Origin: Porphyrobacter sp. | Lineage (GTDB): Bacteria > Pseudomonadota > Alphaproteobacteria > Sphingomonadales > Sphingomonadaceae | DNA: 64,000 bases | Direction of reading: 5' to 3' | Assembly (NCBI GenBank): GCA_027533455.1 | Contig: JAPZUC010000002.1 | Span: forward strand, 620,001-684,000 | The notes under the pieces: model-generated | What the model was told of the DNA's origin: nothing | The model's database searches: none | The model's input: the letters and a program-made list of their open reading frames with translations, nothing else | In this document: piece by piece, positions 56,068 through 64,000 of the stretch | Layout: each line of letters starts with the position of its first letter | Numbering within the stretch: the stretch's first letter is position 1 | Made by a program: the position numbers and the translations under genes

Positions 56068-58341
56068 TTATCCTTCGATCCGGCTGAAATTGGCGACACG
56101 GTGGACCGCATCGCGGAACCGCGCGAGCAGCGCAAGCCGCGCGGCGCGCTTTTTGGCCTCGTCAGCGTTCACGGTTACCTCTTCAAAGAACCTGTCGATC
56201 GGCGCGCGCAAGGTGGCGAGCGCGGCCATCGCATCGGCGAACTGTTCCGCCTCGACAGCATCGGCAGCGCGAGGGGCTGCGGCGTCGAGCGCGTCGATCA
56301 GGGCCTTCTCGGCCGGTTCGGGGGTGTAGGACGGTTGATCGGTGAGGGCGTGGCGATCGGCCATCTTGGCGGCGATTACGGGCGCAAGGTCGGGATCATC
56401 GACCATCGCCAGCGGGTCTTCCTCGCCGGTCTGGGAAATCTCCCCCTCTATCCCGCGCCAACCCTCCTTCTTGAGGATATTCGCCGCACGCTTGTAGCCC
56501 GCGAGGAGGTTGGCGCCGTCCTCGGTGGTGACGAAGGCTTGAAGCGCATGAACTCGCGCGAGCAGGCGGACGAGATCGTACTCTCCGCCGAGCGCAAACA
56601 CCGCGTCGATAAGGTCGTGGCGGACGCCGGCCTCGCGCTGCTGGACTTTGAGGCGGTCGATCAGGAAATCCACGACCGCATCCCGGGCTAGGCCGGTTGG
56701 CCAGCCAAGAAGCATTCCGCGAGCCTGCTCGTCATTGTCGGGCCGGAAGCCGGCGGCCTCAAGGTCTGCCCGTGACTTCCCGCACTTGGCAGTCCACGCA
56801 CTTTCCGGAAGCTTTTCGAAGCGCCAAGCTTCCTCATCCCCACAGTAGTCGAGCGCATGGCGGAACGGCAGTCGCAGACCATTGCGGAGCACTAGAGCGG
56901 CAATGGATAGGGCGCTTCGCCGAAGCGCAAACGGATCCTTCGATCCGGTCGGCTTCTCGTCGATCAGGAAGAACTGGAACAGCGTATCCAGCTTGTCCGC
57001 CAGCGACACCACCACCGTCACCGGAGCGGTTGGCACATCGTCGCCCTGACCGACCGGCTTGTAATGGTCACGGATCGCGTACGACACCTCCTGCTGCAGG
57101 CCTTCCTTCGCGGCGTAGTAGCCGCCCATCAGGCCCTGCAATTCGGGGAACTCGCCGACCATTTCAGTGACGAGATCGGCCTTGCACAGGCGTGCGGCCT
57201 GTTCGGCCAGCGCGGGATCGCCCGCAACAATCCCCTCCTCGCACAGCCAGCGCGCGAGCTTCGCCACGCGCTCGACCTTGTCGGCGACGGTGCCAAGCTT
57301 TTCGTGGAATGTGATGCGCGCAAGCTTTTTGGCATGAACCGCGAGCGGGGTCTTCTGGTCCTGCTCCCAGAAGAAGCGCGCATCCGAAAGCCGTGCGGCA
57401 AGCACCTTGCGGTTGCCGTCGACCACCACGGCAGGGTCAATGGGATCGATATTGACGGTGCAGATGAAGGCGTTGGCGAGCTTGCCGCTCTCGTCCTCGC
57501 ACACGAAATACTTCTGGTTAACCCGCGCGGTGAGCTGGATCACCTCGGACGGCACGTCGAGGAAGGTTTCGTCGAAACGGCCCAGCAACGGCACGGGCCA
57601 TTCGGTCAGGCCCGCGTTCTCGATCACCAGTCCTTCGTCAGCGACCAGCGTCAGGCCCGCTTCGTCAGCAGCCTTGGTGGCGCCTTCGCGGATAAGCTGG
57701 CAGCGCTCGGAGAAATGCACGATCACGTGGGCGCCGCGCAGGGTCTCGATATAGGCTTGCGGGTTGGCAATCTCGACCGGGCCAGAATGATGGAACCGGT
57801 GCCCCATCGTCGTCCGCCCGCTGGCGATCCCGTCAATCTCGCAAGGCACCACCGCGCCGTCCAGCAGGGCGACGATCCCCGACAGCGGACGCACCCACCG
57901 CAGGGACTCCGTGCTGAGCGATGCTGCACCCCAGCGCATGGATTTGGGCCATGGGAAGGCGCGGATGATCGCCGGAATTGTTTCGGCCAGCACCTCTGCA
58001 GTTTCTCGTCCCGGCTTCTCGACGACGGCGAAATACACGCCGTCACGCTCGGTCAGCTGCTCCTCAGTGAGCCCGACCTTGCGCAGGAAGCCTTCCAGCG
58101 CCTGCGGCGCAGCGCCGACCTTCGGCCCCTTGGTTTCCTCGCTCACCGCAGCAGTAGCAAGCGGCAGGTCCTTGGCGATCAGGGCCAATCGGCGCGGTGT
58201 GGCAAAGGTTTCGACCGACCCTGCGGTCAACCCGGCCTTGGCCAGTGCATCGGCAAACAGTCGCGCCAGATCCTCTTTGGCCTTGGGCTGCATCCGGGCG
58301 GGGATTTCCTCGCAGCGCAATTCGAGCAGGAAGTCAGCCAT
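56068..58341 (-). CDS. glyS: Glycyl-tRNA synthetase beta subunit
   Basis: 757 aa. N-terminus [17 protein letters not shown] is the family signature; the middle carries the conserved VTETKGPK-like segment (VSEETKGPKVGAAPQA) and the HD-like core; the C-terminus ends in the anticodon-binding-like ALMDAL-type domain. ATG 58341 overlaps the glyQ stop (TGATG), so the subunits are translationally coupled. Confidence 0.96.
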   Translation of the reverse strand: MADFLLELRCEEIPARMQPKAKEDLARLFADALAKAGLTAGSVETFATPRRLALIAKDLPLATAAVSEETKGPKVGAAPQALEGFLRKVGLTEEQLTERDGVYFAVVEKPGRETAEVLAETIPAIIRAFPWPKSMRWGAASLSTESLRWVRPLSGIVALLDGAVVPCEIDGIASGRTTMGHRFHHSGPVEIANPQAYIETLRGAHVIVHFSERCQLIREGATKAADEAGLTLVADEGLVIENAGLTEWPVPLLGRFDETFLDVPSEVIQLTARVNQKYFVCEDESGKLANAFICTVNIDPIDPAVVVDGNRKVLAARLSDARFFWEQDQKTPLAVHAKKLARITFHEKLGTVADKVERVAKLARWLCEEGIVAGDPALAEQAARLCKADLVTEMVGEFPELQGLMGGYYAAKEGLQQEVSYAIRDHYKPVGQGDDVPTAPVTVVVSLADKLDTLFQFFLIDEKPTGSKDPFALRRSALSIAALVLRNGLRLPFRHALDYCGDEEAWRFEKLPESAWTAKCGKSRADLEAAGFRPDNDEQARGMLLGWPTGLARDAVVDFLIDRLKVQQREAGVRHDLIDAVFALGGEYDLVRLLARVHALQAFVTTEDGANLLAGYKRAANILKKEGWRGIEGEISQTGEEDPLAMVDDPDLAPVIAAKMADRHALTDQPSYTPEPAEKALIDALDAAAPRAADAVEAEQFADAMAALATLRAPIDRFFEEVTVNADEAKKRAARLALLARFRDAVHRVANFSRIEG

Positions 58342-59273
58342 CAGACGAGACTCCAACCTGGATATTTCGCTTCCCATTCCGGTGTCATTTTCGCCGCATA
58401 GGCCTCGCAGGACGAGCGCGCCAAGTCACGCACCCGGCCCATGTAGCTGGCGCGTTCCTGCACAGAGATCACGCCGCGTGCTTGCAGCAGGTTGAAGACA
58501 TGGCTCGCCTCGACCGCCTGTTCGTAGGCGGCAATCGGCACGCCCGCGGAAAGGGCATTGCGGCACTCGGCCTCGGCCTTGGCGAAGAGATCGAAGAGCG
58601 CGTCGGTATCGGCGACTTCGAAGTTCCACTTCGACATCTGGCGCTCGTTCTCGAGGAACACGTCGCCATAAGAGACGCCCGAGGCGTTGAACGCCAGATC
58701 ATAGACGTTGTCGACGCCTTGGATGTACATGGCGAGGCGCTCGAGCCCGTAGGTCAGCTCGCCCGCGACCGGCTTGCAATCAAAGCCGCCCATCTGCTGG
58801 AAATAGGTGAACTGCGTGACTTCCATCCCGTCGCACCACACTTCCCAGCCCAGCCCCCATGCGCCGAGCGTCGGGCTTTCCCAGTCGTCCTCGACGAAGC
58901 GGATGTCGTGCGCCAGCGGATTGATCCCGATCGCGGCGAGGCTCTTGAGGTACAGCTCCTGAATGTCGCTCGGGCTCGGCTTCAGGATCACCTGATACTG
59001 GTAGTAGTGCTGCAGCCGGTTGGGGTTTTCGCCGTAGCGCCCGTCGGTCGGGCGGCGGCAGGGCTGCACGAAAGCGGCGTTCCACGGTTCGGGGCCGAGC
59101 GCACGCAAGGTTGTCGCCGTATGGAACGTGCCCGCCCCCATGCGCATGTCATAGGGCTGGAGGATGACGCAGCCGGCCTCGGCGCTCCAGAAGTCGTGGA
59201 GCGTCAGGATCATGTCTTGAAATGATCGCGCAGGATCGCGCGGCGCGGGGGTGAAAAGAGGTGAGGAACTCAT
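58341..59273 (-). CDS. glyQ: Glycyl-tRNA synthetase alpha subunit
   Basis: 310 aa, catalytic class II subunit of the bacterial alpha2-beta2 enzyme. [35 protein letters not shown] in the start region and [29 protein letters not shown] are diagnostic. The start is taken at ATG 59273; ATG 59213 is possible but would remove the family SFQD segment. The ATG lies inside a CATGGCGG/CCGCCATG palindrome. Confidence 0.95.
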   Translation of the reverse strand: MSSSPLFTPAPRDPARSFQDMILTLHDFWSAEAGCVILQPYDMRMGAGTFHTATTLRALGPEPWNAAFVQPCRRPTDGRYGENPNRLQHYYQYQVILKPSPSDIQELYLKSLAAIGINPLAHDIRFVEDDWESPTLGAWGLGWEVWCDGMEVTQFTYFQQMGGFDCKPVAGELTYGLERLAMYIQGVDNVYDLAFNASGVSYGDVFLENERQMSKWNFEVADTDALFDLFAKAEAECRNALSAGVPIAAYEQAVEASHVFNLLQARGVISVQERASYMGRVRDLARSSCEAYAAKMTPEWEAKYPGWSLV

Positions 59274-59413
59274 GGCGGCCCGCCATGGCCGAACCCCTTG
59301 CAAGCGTCAATGCCGCGGCGCAGCATCGCCCAAGCGAAAGGTGATCAGGGCCCGGATTCCGCGCGGCAGAGCAACATCTGCGGGTTCCTTAAGTCACGAA
59401 GATGCGACACTAA

Positions 59414-59429
59414 GTCAAGTGTACTTGAC
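59414..59429 (+). promoter_or_regulatory. Operator 1, palindrome over the -35 box
   Basis: GTCAAGTGTACTTGAC, 7-bp perfect arms around GT. Its right arm contains most of the TTGACA -35 box (59425-59430). Matching spacing with operator 2 suggests binding by the XRE regulator encoded just downstream. Confidence 0.6.
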
Positions 59430-59455
59430 ATGGTCAGCGAATCACGACATATAGT
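59425..59455 (+). promoter_or_regulatory. Promoter of the XRE operon
   Basis: Consensus -35 TTGACA (59425-59430). The -10 is TATAGT (59450-59455, 19-nt spacer) or CATATA (59448-59453, 17-nt spacer). It overlaps both palindromes, as expected for repression by occlusion. Confidence 0.6.
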
Positions 59456-59469
59456 CAGGCATACCTGAC
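59454..59469 (+). promoter_or_regulatory. Operator 2, palindrome at the transcription start
   Basis: GTCAGGCATACCTGAC, 6 of 7 paired positions in each arm. Centre is exactly 40 bp from operator 1, about four helical turns, so two dimers could sit on the same face of the DNA. Confidence 0.6.
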
Positions 59470-59499
59470 ATGACCTTCGCCAAGACAAGGACAACCGCG

Positions 59500-59619
59500 A
59501 TGGAATATCTCACAAAAACTATCTCCATTCAGCATCGGAAGGTGCTCACCATGCTTCGGCTGAGCGGCGACATTAACAGCGCCGTTACTGGCACTCTGAC
59601 CGACGCGCTCGGAATCTGA
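59500..59619 (+). CDS. Small leader ORF, 39 aa
   Basis: MEYLTKTISIQHRKVLTML and on, ending DALGI, 39 aa, with AAGGA about 8 nt before the ATG. An alternative ATG at 59470 in the same frame gives 49 aa but lies inside operator 2. The stop is 3 nt before the XRE GTG, whose likely ribosome-binding site (GGAA) is inside the last codons of this ORF. The peptide is amphipathic with two Lys and one Arg early on. Function unknown: a signalling peptide, a translation-coupling leader or chance. Confidence 0.4.
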   Translation: MEYLTKTISIQHRKVLTMLRLSGDINSAVTGTLTDALGI

Positions 59620-59622
59620 ACG

Positions 59623-59823
59623 GTGAAGAACCGCCTCAAGGTGTTGCGCGCCGAACGGGACTGGAGCCAGGCGGAACTCGCCGAACGGCTCGATGTCTCG
59701 CGCCAGGCGGTCAATGCAATCGAGACCGGCAAGCACGACCCTTCCCTCCCCCTCGCTTTCCGCATCGCACGCCTGTTCGACATGCGGATCGAGGATATTT
59801 TCGACGATGGAGACGTCGCATGA
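59623..59823 (+). CDS. Small XRE-family transcriptional regulator
   Basis: 66 aa from GTG 59623, a stand-alone HTH_3 domain of the YgzD/YozG type: KNRLKVLRAERDWSQAEL, then LDVSRQAVNAIETGKHDPSLPLAFRIARLFD. Single-domain regulators of this type usually autorepress, which fits the two palindromes upstream. Overlaps the next gene by 4 bp (ATGA). Confidence 0.88.
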   Translation: MKNRLKVLRAERDWSQAELAERLDVSRQAVNAIETGKHDPSLPLAFRIARLFDMRIEDIFDDGDVA

Positions 59824-60272
59824 TCTGGAACAGCAATGGCGAACTCGGACCCGGCGAAGCACGCAACCGCCAGCGGGACCGCAAGCAGTGGCTTTACATT
59901 GGATTCGCAGGAGCGATCGGAGGGGTCATTGGGCTTTTCACCGGCATCTTCGACCAGGGCGATGGCAGCCTTTTCACCGGCGACTGGGCAGACCTCAAGC
60001 TGCCGCCCGCGCTGGCAATCTTGCTTGCCGTGATGCTGTTCGGCGGGTTCGTCGTCCTGCCGATCTCCGGTTTTCGCATGATCGATGATTACAAGCGCGA
60101 ACAGAACTTGATCGGCTTTACCGGTGGGTGCGTTTCGGTCCTCGCGGGCTTTCCGATCTGGGCCGCGCTCCACGCTGGCGGGTTTTCGCCTGCACCGCAC
60201 GCCTTCGGCGTCTTCGCCATCGCCTTTGTCTCGATGACCGCGTCGTTCCTCTATGCCCGCTGGCGGCTGTAA
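59820..60272 (+). CDS. Membrane protein of the XRE operon
   Basis: 150 aa with four membrane segments (about 24-44, 64-84, 101-119, 126-147) and a charged N-terminus (EARNRQRDRKQ). Coupled to the XRE gene. Small XRE plus small membrane protein pairs occur in many bacteria (often labelled DUF2178-like); whether this one is in that family is not certain. Function unknown. Confidence 0.7.
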   Translation: MIWNSNGELGPGEARNRQRDRKQWLYIGFAGAIGGVIGLFTGIFDQGDGSLFTGDWADLKLPPALAILLAVMLFGGFVVLPISGFRMIDDYKREQNLIGFTGGCVSVLAGFPIWAALHAGGFSPAPHAFGVFAIAFVSMTASFLYARWRL

Positions 60273-60343
60273 CCGTGGCATCCGGCATCTTGTTCAACAT
60301 CCTAACACCCAACAACACCATACACCCAAGAAAGGAACTCCCG

Positions 60344-61255
60344 ATGAAACTGCGTTCTCTTCTCACCCTAAGCACCCTTTCCTTTGCCTTGCTCGCTGCC
60401 AACCCGGCGCTGGCCGATGGTCATGCGGATCATGCGGCGGGTGCCGCTCCCGCTGCCAAGGGCCCGGCGCTGTGGAAGGTTGCCGACGAAGACACCACGA
60501 TCTACCTTTTCGGCACAGTGCACGTGCTGCCCAAAGAGATCGAGTGGTACGACGCCACCATCGCGAAGGCCTTCGAGGGATCGGACGTGATCGTCACCGA
60601 AATCCCGATGGACCCTGCAAGCGAGGCGGCTCTTGGCGCGTTGGCCCAGTCAAAGGGCATGCTTCCGGCAGGCACTACGCTGCGCTCGCTTCTGACTACA
60701 GAGCAGACAGCATCCTACACTGCGGGGCTGGCGAAACTGGGCGCTCCGGCCGAAGCCTTCGACCCGCTCAAGCCCTGGCTTGCAGGGCTGACTTTCTCGC
60801 TCGTTCCGCTAATGCAGAGTGGCTACGATCCGAACAGCGGCGTCGAGAAGGTGCTGCTGGCCAAGGCCGCTGACAAGCAGAAGGACGCGCTGGAGACTGC
60901 CGAGTTCCAGCTCGGCATTTTCGACGGCATGCCGCAGGACGCGCAGGTCACTTTCATGATGGAAGCCCTGACTCAGATGGACAAGGCCAAGCCAATGCTC
61001 GACCGCATGGTGGCCGAATGGGTCAAGGGCGATCCCGATCAGCTAGCTGCTGTGATGAACGAGGGCATGGACGATCCGAAGGTTGCCGAAGCATTGCTCT
61101 ATAATCGCAACGCCAACTGGGCCGAGTGGATCGATACCCGGCTCGACAAGCCCGGCAACGTCTTTATTGCGGTCGGAGCAGGTCACCTTGCCGGCGCCAA
61201 GAGCGTTCAGGACTTCTTGGATAAGAAGGGCATCAAGGTCACCCGGGTCAAGTAA
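60344..61255 (+). CDS. TraB/GumN family protein, copy 1
   Basis: 303 aa from ATG 60344 with AAAGGA upstream. Signal peptide (hydrophobic core LLTLSTLSFALLAANPALA). The TraB/TIKI fold has two GxxH motifs: FGTVHVLP near the N-terminus and VGAGHLAG near the C-terminus. Probably a periplasmic metal-dependent protease-like protein. Followed directly by a second copy, so a tandem duplication is likely. Confidence 0.85.
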   Translation: MKLRSLLTLSTLSFALLAANPALADGHADHAAGAAPAAKGPALWKVADEDTTIYLFGTVHVLPKEIEWYDATIAKAFEGSDVIVTEIPMDPASEAALGALAQSKGMLPAGTTLRSLLTTEQTASYTAGLAKLGAPAEAFDPLKPWLAGLTFSLVPLMQSGYDPNSGVEKVLLAKAADKQKDALETAEFQLGIFDGMPQDAQVTFMMEALTQMDKAKPMLDRMVAEWVKGDPDQLAAVMNEGMDDPKVAEALLYNRNANWAEWIDTRLDKPGNVFIAVGAGHLAGAKSVQDFLDKKGIKVTRVK

Positions 61256-61273
61256 GTCGGGATAGATTGCGAA

Positions 61274-62197
61274 ATGCGCGACAAGGCAGGGGCGACGATC
61301 TGGCGGCAGTTCGCCGCGGTCATCGCTCTCCTTCTCAACATCACGCTTGTCGGGTGCAGTGATGCACCCGACAAGACTGCCGCGGACGGACCTCGCCCTA
61401 CCCCGCTCCTGTACGAGATCGCGTCGGCCGACGGTACGATAGAAGGCTGGATGCTCGGCACCATCCACGCCCTTCCGCCGGACACTGCCTGGCGCACACC
61501 TACAATTACGGGAACCATCGAACAGGCGGATCTGCTGGTGGTAGAGATTGCCGCGCTGGATGACGGTCGGGCGCTGTCGCAGACTTTCGCGGCATTGTCG
61601 GCCAGCCCCGACCTTCCCACGCTTGGCGAGCGCGTAACGCCGGACCTTGCTGCCCCATTAGCTTCCCTGGTAAGTCGCGGTGATTTTGCGCCCGACACCT
61701 TCGCCTCCATGGAAACCTGGGCTGCCGCCCTCACCCTTGCCCGCGTCGATGCCTCCGGCGATCCCGCGAACGGCGTCGACCGCGCACTGATTGCGGAATT
61801 CGCCGGAAGGCCGATCCGCGAACTCGAAGGCGCTGCCGGCCAGCTCTCGATCTTCGATCGCCTGCCCGAGGCGCAGCAGCGTGCCATGCTTGCCGCTGTG
61901 GTCCGCGAGAGCGAGGCGGCCCGAAAAGATCCCGAGCGGCTTCAACGGGCATGGCTTTCCGGCGATGCGGAAACCATCGAAGTCTCGACCCGAGAGGGAA
62001 TCCTTACAGATCCCGGCTTGCGCGAAGCGCTGCTTGTCGGACGCAATCGGCGCTGGGCGGCCGCTTTGGTGTCGCTGCTCGATCAGCCCCCTCGCCCGCT
62101 CATCGCAGTGGGAACCGCGCATCTGGTCGGCCCTGACGGGCTTACTGAGCTGCTCAAGGCGGAAGGCTACCGCATTCGCCGGCTCTCGCCGCCGTAA
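61274..62197 (+). CDS. TraB/GumN family lipoprotein, copy 2
   Basis: 307 aa. Lipobox LVGC (Cys28) in place of the signal peptidase I site of copy 1. GxxH motifs MLGTIHALP and VGTAHLVG are kept. Sequence is well diverged from copy 1, so the duplication is old. 18 bp after copy 1, probably co-transcribed. Confidence 0.85.
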   Translation: MRDKAGATIWRQFAAVIALLLNITLVGCSDAPDKTAADGPRPTPLLYEIASADGTIEGWMLGTIHALPPDTAWRTPTITGTIEQADLLVVEIAALDDGRALSQTFAALSASPDLPTLGERVTPDLAAPLASLVSRGDFAPDTFASMETWAAALTLARVDASGDPANGVDRALIAEFAGRPIRELEGAAGQLSIFDRLPEAQQRAMLAAVVRESEAARKDPERLQRAWLSGDAETIEVSTREGILTDPGLREALLVGRNRRWAAALVSLLDQPPRPLIAVGTAHLVGPDGLTELLKAEGYRIRRLSPP

Positions 62198-62312
62198 ACA
62201 GGTTGCCTTTCGGGTATTGTCTCTCTAAGGGCCCGCGCTTCGGCGCTCCGGTCATCCCTGGAGGCGGTTCGCCGTGTGACTATTCTTAAACACGCATTCG
62301 AAAGGCACTATT

Positions 62313-62918
62313 ATGAGCGAAGCTCTGAACCTGCCGGCTGAAGCGCGCGAACGGGCTGGCAAGGGAGCCTCCCGTGCAATTCGCCGCGAAGGTCGGACTC
62401 CTGCAGTCATCTATGGCGGCAAGGAAGAACCCACCCTGATCCACGTCGAGCAGAAGGAACTGGTGAAGCAACTCGGCACCGGTCACTTCATGAACTCGAT
62501 CGTCAACATCGAGATCGGTGGCAAGACCATTCGCACTCTGCCCAAGGATGTGGCGTTCCACCCCGTAACCGACCGTCCGCTTCACGTGGATTTCCTGCGC
62601 ATGACCGGCGACAGCAAGGTCGAAGTGCAGGTGCCGGTGGTGTTCATCAACGAAGAAGATTCGCCCGGCCTCAAGAAGGGCGGCGTGCTCAACATCGTGC
62701 GTCACGAACTCGAACTGCTCTGCCCCAACGCTGACATTCCGGACGAAATCCAGATCGATGTCACTGGCAAGGAAATCGGCGATTCGATCCACATCAGCGA
62801 AGTGACCCTGCCCAAGGGCGTCACCAGCGTGATCACCGACCGCGATTTCACCATCGCGACGCTGATCGCCCCGTCGGGTCTGAAGAGCAGCGCAGGCGAA
62901 GCCGCCGAAGCGGAGTAA
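62313..62918 (+). CDS. rplY: 50S ribosomal protein L25/Ctc
   Basis: 201 aa, long CTC form. N-terminal 5S-rRNA-binding domain ([26 protein letters not shown]) and the C-terminal beta domain ([22 protein letters not shown]). SD-like GAAAGGCAC lies 5 nt upstream of the ATG. Followed by its own terminator and then pth, the usual neighbour. Confidence 0.95.
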   Translation: MSEALNLPAEARERAGKGASRAIRREGRTPAVIYGGKEEPTLIHVEQKELVKQLGTGHFMNSIVNIEIGGKTIRTLPKDVAFHPVTDRPLHVDFLRMTGDSKVEVQVPVVFINEEDSPGLKKGGVLNIVRHELELLCPNADIPDEIQIDVTGKEIGDSIHISEVTLPKGVTSVITDRDFTIATLIAPSGLKSSAGEAAEAE

Positions 62919-62947
62919 TCCGCCAGCGCAAGCAACGGCTAACCGAA

Positions 62948-62978
62948 CGCCGGGCTTCGCAAGAAGTCCGGCGTTTCA
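62948..62978 (+). terminator. Terminator after rplY
   Basis: ACGCCGGGCTT (62948-62958) pairs with AAGTCCGGCGT (62965-62975) over 11 bp with one G-T wobble, loop CGCAAG, followed by TTC. It separates rplY from pth. Confidence 0.7.
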
Positions 62979-63009
62979 CATTGCAGCGGTCGCAGTTAGG
63001 GAGGGTGCC

Positions 63010-63579
63010 ATGCAGATCTGGGTCGGCCTAGGAAATCCCGGACCGCGCTATGCGCTCCACCGGCACAATGTCGGCTTCATGGCCGTGGACGTCATTGCTG
63101 AAATGCACGGCTTTGGCCCGGTGCAAACCAAGTTTCAGGGCTGGGTGCAGGAAGGCCGCATCGGTACGCACAAGGTGCTGCTGCTGAAGCCAGCCACCTT
63201 CATGAACGAAAGCGGCCGCGCGGTGGGCGAGGCGCTGCGCTTCTACAAGCTGGGCACCGAGGCGCTGACCGTGTTCCATGACGAGCTCGATCTTGCGCCC
63301 TTCAAGGTCAAGGTGAAACAAGGGGGCGGCCACGCAGGGCATAATGGCCTGCGATCCATCGATCAGCATATGGGCGCAGAGTTCCGCCGCATTCGCCTCG
63401 GCATCGGCCATCCGGGGCACAAGGACCGCGTGACCGGCCACGTGCTCGGCAATTTCACTAAGGACGAACAGGACGATCTGGTCGCCATGCTCGGCGCAAT
63501 CGGTGCGGAGGCAGAATGGCTCGCAAAGGGCGATGACGTGCGCTTCATGAATGATGTGGCGCTTAGGCTTCAGGGCTAG
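63010..63579 (+). CDS. pth: Peptidyl-tRNA hydrolase
   Basis: 189 aa, recycles peptidyl-tRNA. Asn9 in GNPG, catalytic His19 in RHNVGFM, FMNESGRAVG, HDELDLAP and GGGHAGHNGLRSI are all present. Usual partner of rplY. Confidence 0.97.
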   Translation: MQIWVGLGNPGPRYALHRHNVGFMAVDVIAEMHGFGPVQTKFQGWVQEGRIGTHKVLLLKPATFMNESGRAVGEALRFYKLGTEALTVFHDELDLAPFKVKVKQGGGHAGHNGLRSIDQHMGAEFRRIRLGIGHPGHKDRVTGHVLGNFTKDEQDDLVAMLGAIGAEAEWLAKGDDVRFMNDVALRLQG

Positions 63580-63582
63580 ACA

Positions 63583-64000
63583 ATGTCCGATAAGGTGACC
63601 GTCATCCGCATGCGCTGGTGGGGGTACCTCATGCTGTTGTTCTGTATACCGATCTTCGCGATTCTGACTGCGGCGATGGGATTTGCTGGCCTCCGGCTAA
63701 TTGGCGAGGCCGGAGGGTGGTGGAAGGGGCTGCTTCTGTTGGCGAGCGCGATTTTCATGCTGTTCCTCGAGGTGCTACTGCTCAACGTCCTTTTCACTTA
63801 CCGGCTCGAAATCGGTGCTAGTGGATTGCGGATCATAGGCAATTTCTGGACCCATTCGCTGTCTTGGACAGAAATCACGCGGATCGAGCGGCGCATAAAC
63901 CTTAAAGGCATCGGCTACCACGTCGCGATCGAAGTCGACGGATCACGGCTGCCGCGCCGACACTGGAGCGGCCTGTGGGCCAGTGGCTACCAGATCCCGA
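63583..64000 (+). CDS. Membrane protein with PH-like domain, C-terminus cut off
   Basis: 139 codons visible from ATG 63583, 3 bp after the pth stop. Two membrane segments at about 14-35 and 44-66, then a beta-rich stretch (YRLEIGASGLRIIGNFW, SLSWTEITRIERR) typical of bacterial PH-like domains. Reads into the window edge. Function unknown. Confidence 0.6.
   Translation, partial: MSDKVTVIRMRWWGYLMLLFCIPIFAILTAAMGFAGLRLIGEAGGWWKGLLLLASAIFMLFLEVLLLNVLFTYRLEIGASGLRIIGNFWTHSLSWTEITRIERRINLKGIGYHVAIEVDGSRLPRRHWSGLWASGYQIP

Noticed and set aside
57064-58401. 445-aa plus frame over glyS
   Set aside because: Antisense shadow of glyS.
59271-59287. Palindrome CATGGCGG-C-CCGCCATG over the glyQ start
   Set aside because: One-base spacer cannot form a stable RNA hairpin at full length; it may be chance in GC-rich DNA.
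1-64000. tRNA, rRNA or CRISPR
   Set aside because: No tRNA-like T-loop/acceptor pairs in intergenic gaps, no rRNA-like blocks and no regularly spaced repeats were seen.

Overview
The window is a high-GC, gene-dense bacterial chromosome segment from an alphaproteobacterium, most likely order Sphingomonadales and close to Erythrobacteraceae. This rests on gene content and order: an archaeal/eukaryotic-like (type 3) ProRS, phaR, dnaK-dnaJ, hrcA-grpE divergent from rph-rdgB-hemW-xerC, rsmI-yraN-gshB beside an LpoA-like lipoprotein, and glyQ-glyS-ppdK. There are no rRNA or tRNA genes, CRISPR arrays, insertion sequences or prophage. Nearly all of it is core chromosome.

Layout. 1-13.5 kb is mostly minus strand: a cut-off membrane protein, pdhC (pyruvate dehydrogenase E2), a UspA-like protein (plus), rnr, an M28 peptidase, proS, phaR, alr, an MHS-family transporter, an IscU-like protein, cvpA and radA. 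13.6-19.1 kb has a large patatin-like phospholipase converging on dnaJ and dnaK. 19.2-20.9 kb holds a copper-chaperone lipoprotein followed by two adjacent broken genes. 20.9-29.9 kb has a glycine-zipper lipoprotein, grpE-hrcA, rph-rdgB, a CAP/SCP secreted protein, hemW-xerC, dedA, gshB, yraN and rsmI. 29.9-38.1 kb has an LpoA-like lipoprotein, parE, a MoxR ATPase, a membrane protein, a soluble MCP-like protein on the opposite strand and a VWA protein. 38.1-48.7 kb is metabolic and transport: two MFS transporters, a NamZ-like DUF1343 protein, tspO, a DOMON-like protein, tyrS, PilZ, cysK, a dienelactone hydrolase, an FlbD-like protein and an M20-like hydrolase. 48.7-53.3 kb has an acyl-CoA dehydrogenase with its MerR regulator, hisI, a decayed comF and a methyltransferase. 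53.3-59.3 kb is ppdK-glyS-glyQ. 59.4-64 kb has a small XRE/membrane-protein operon with a leader ORF, two tandem TraB/GumN proteins, rplY, pth and a cut-off PH-domain membrane protein.

Functional themes are proteostasis (dnaK, dnaJ, grpE, hrcA), RNA processing and translation (rnr, rph, proS, tyrS, glyQS, rsmI, rplY, pth), redox and metal handling (gshB, IscU-like, PCu(A)C, cysK, hemW), and carbon metabolism (pdhC, ppdK, phaR, acyl-CoA dehydrogenase).

The least conventional items are: the 59.4-60.3 kb XRE locus, where two palindromes exactly 40 bp apart sit on a promoter ahead of a 39-49 aa leader ORF that ends 3 nt before the regulator; three disrupted genes (in-frame amber, +1 frameshift, internal deletion); an M20-like hydrolase with substituted metal ligands; a PdhC with two E3-binding domains; a REP-like peptide segment inside PPDK; and a likely MerR operator at the acyl-CoA dehydrogenase operon. 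All identifications are by reading motifs; no database search was run.
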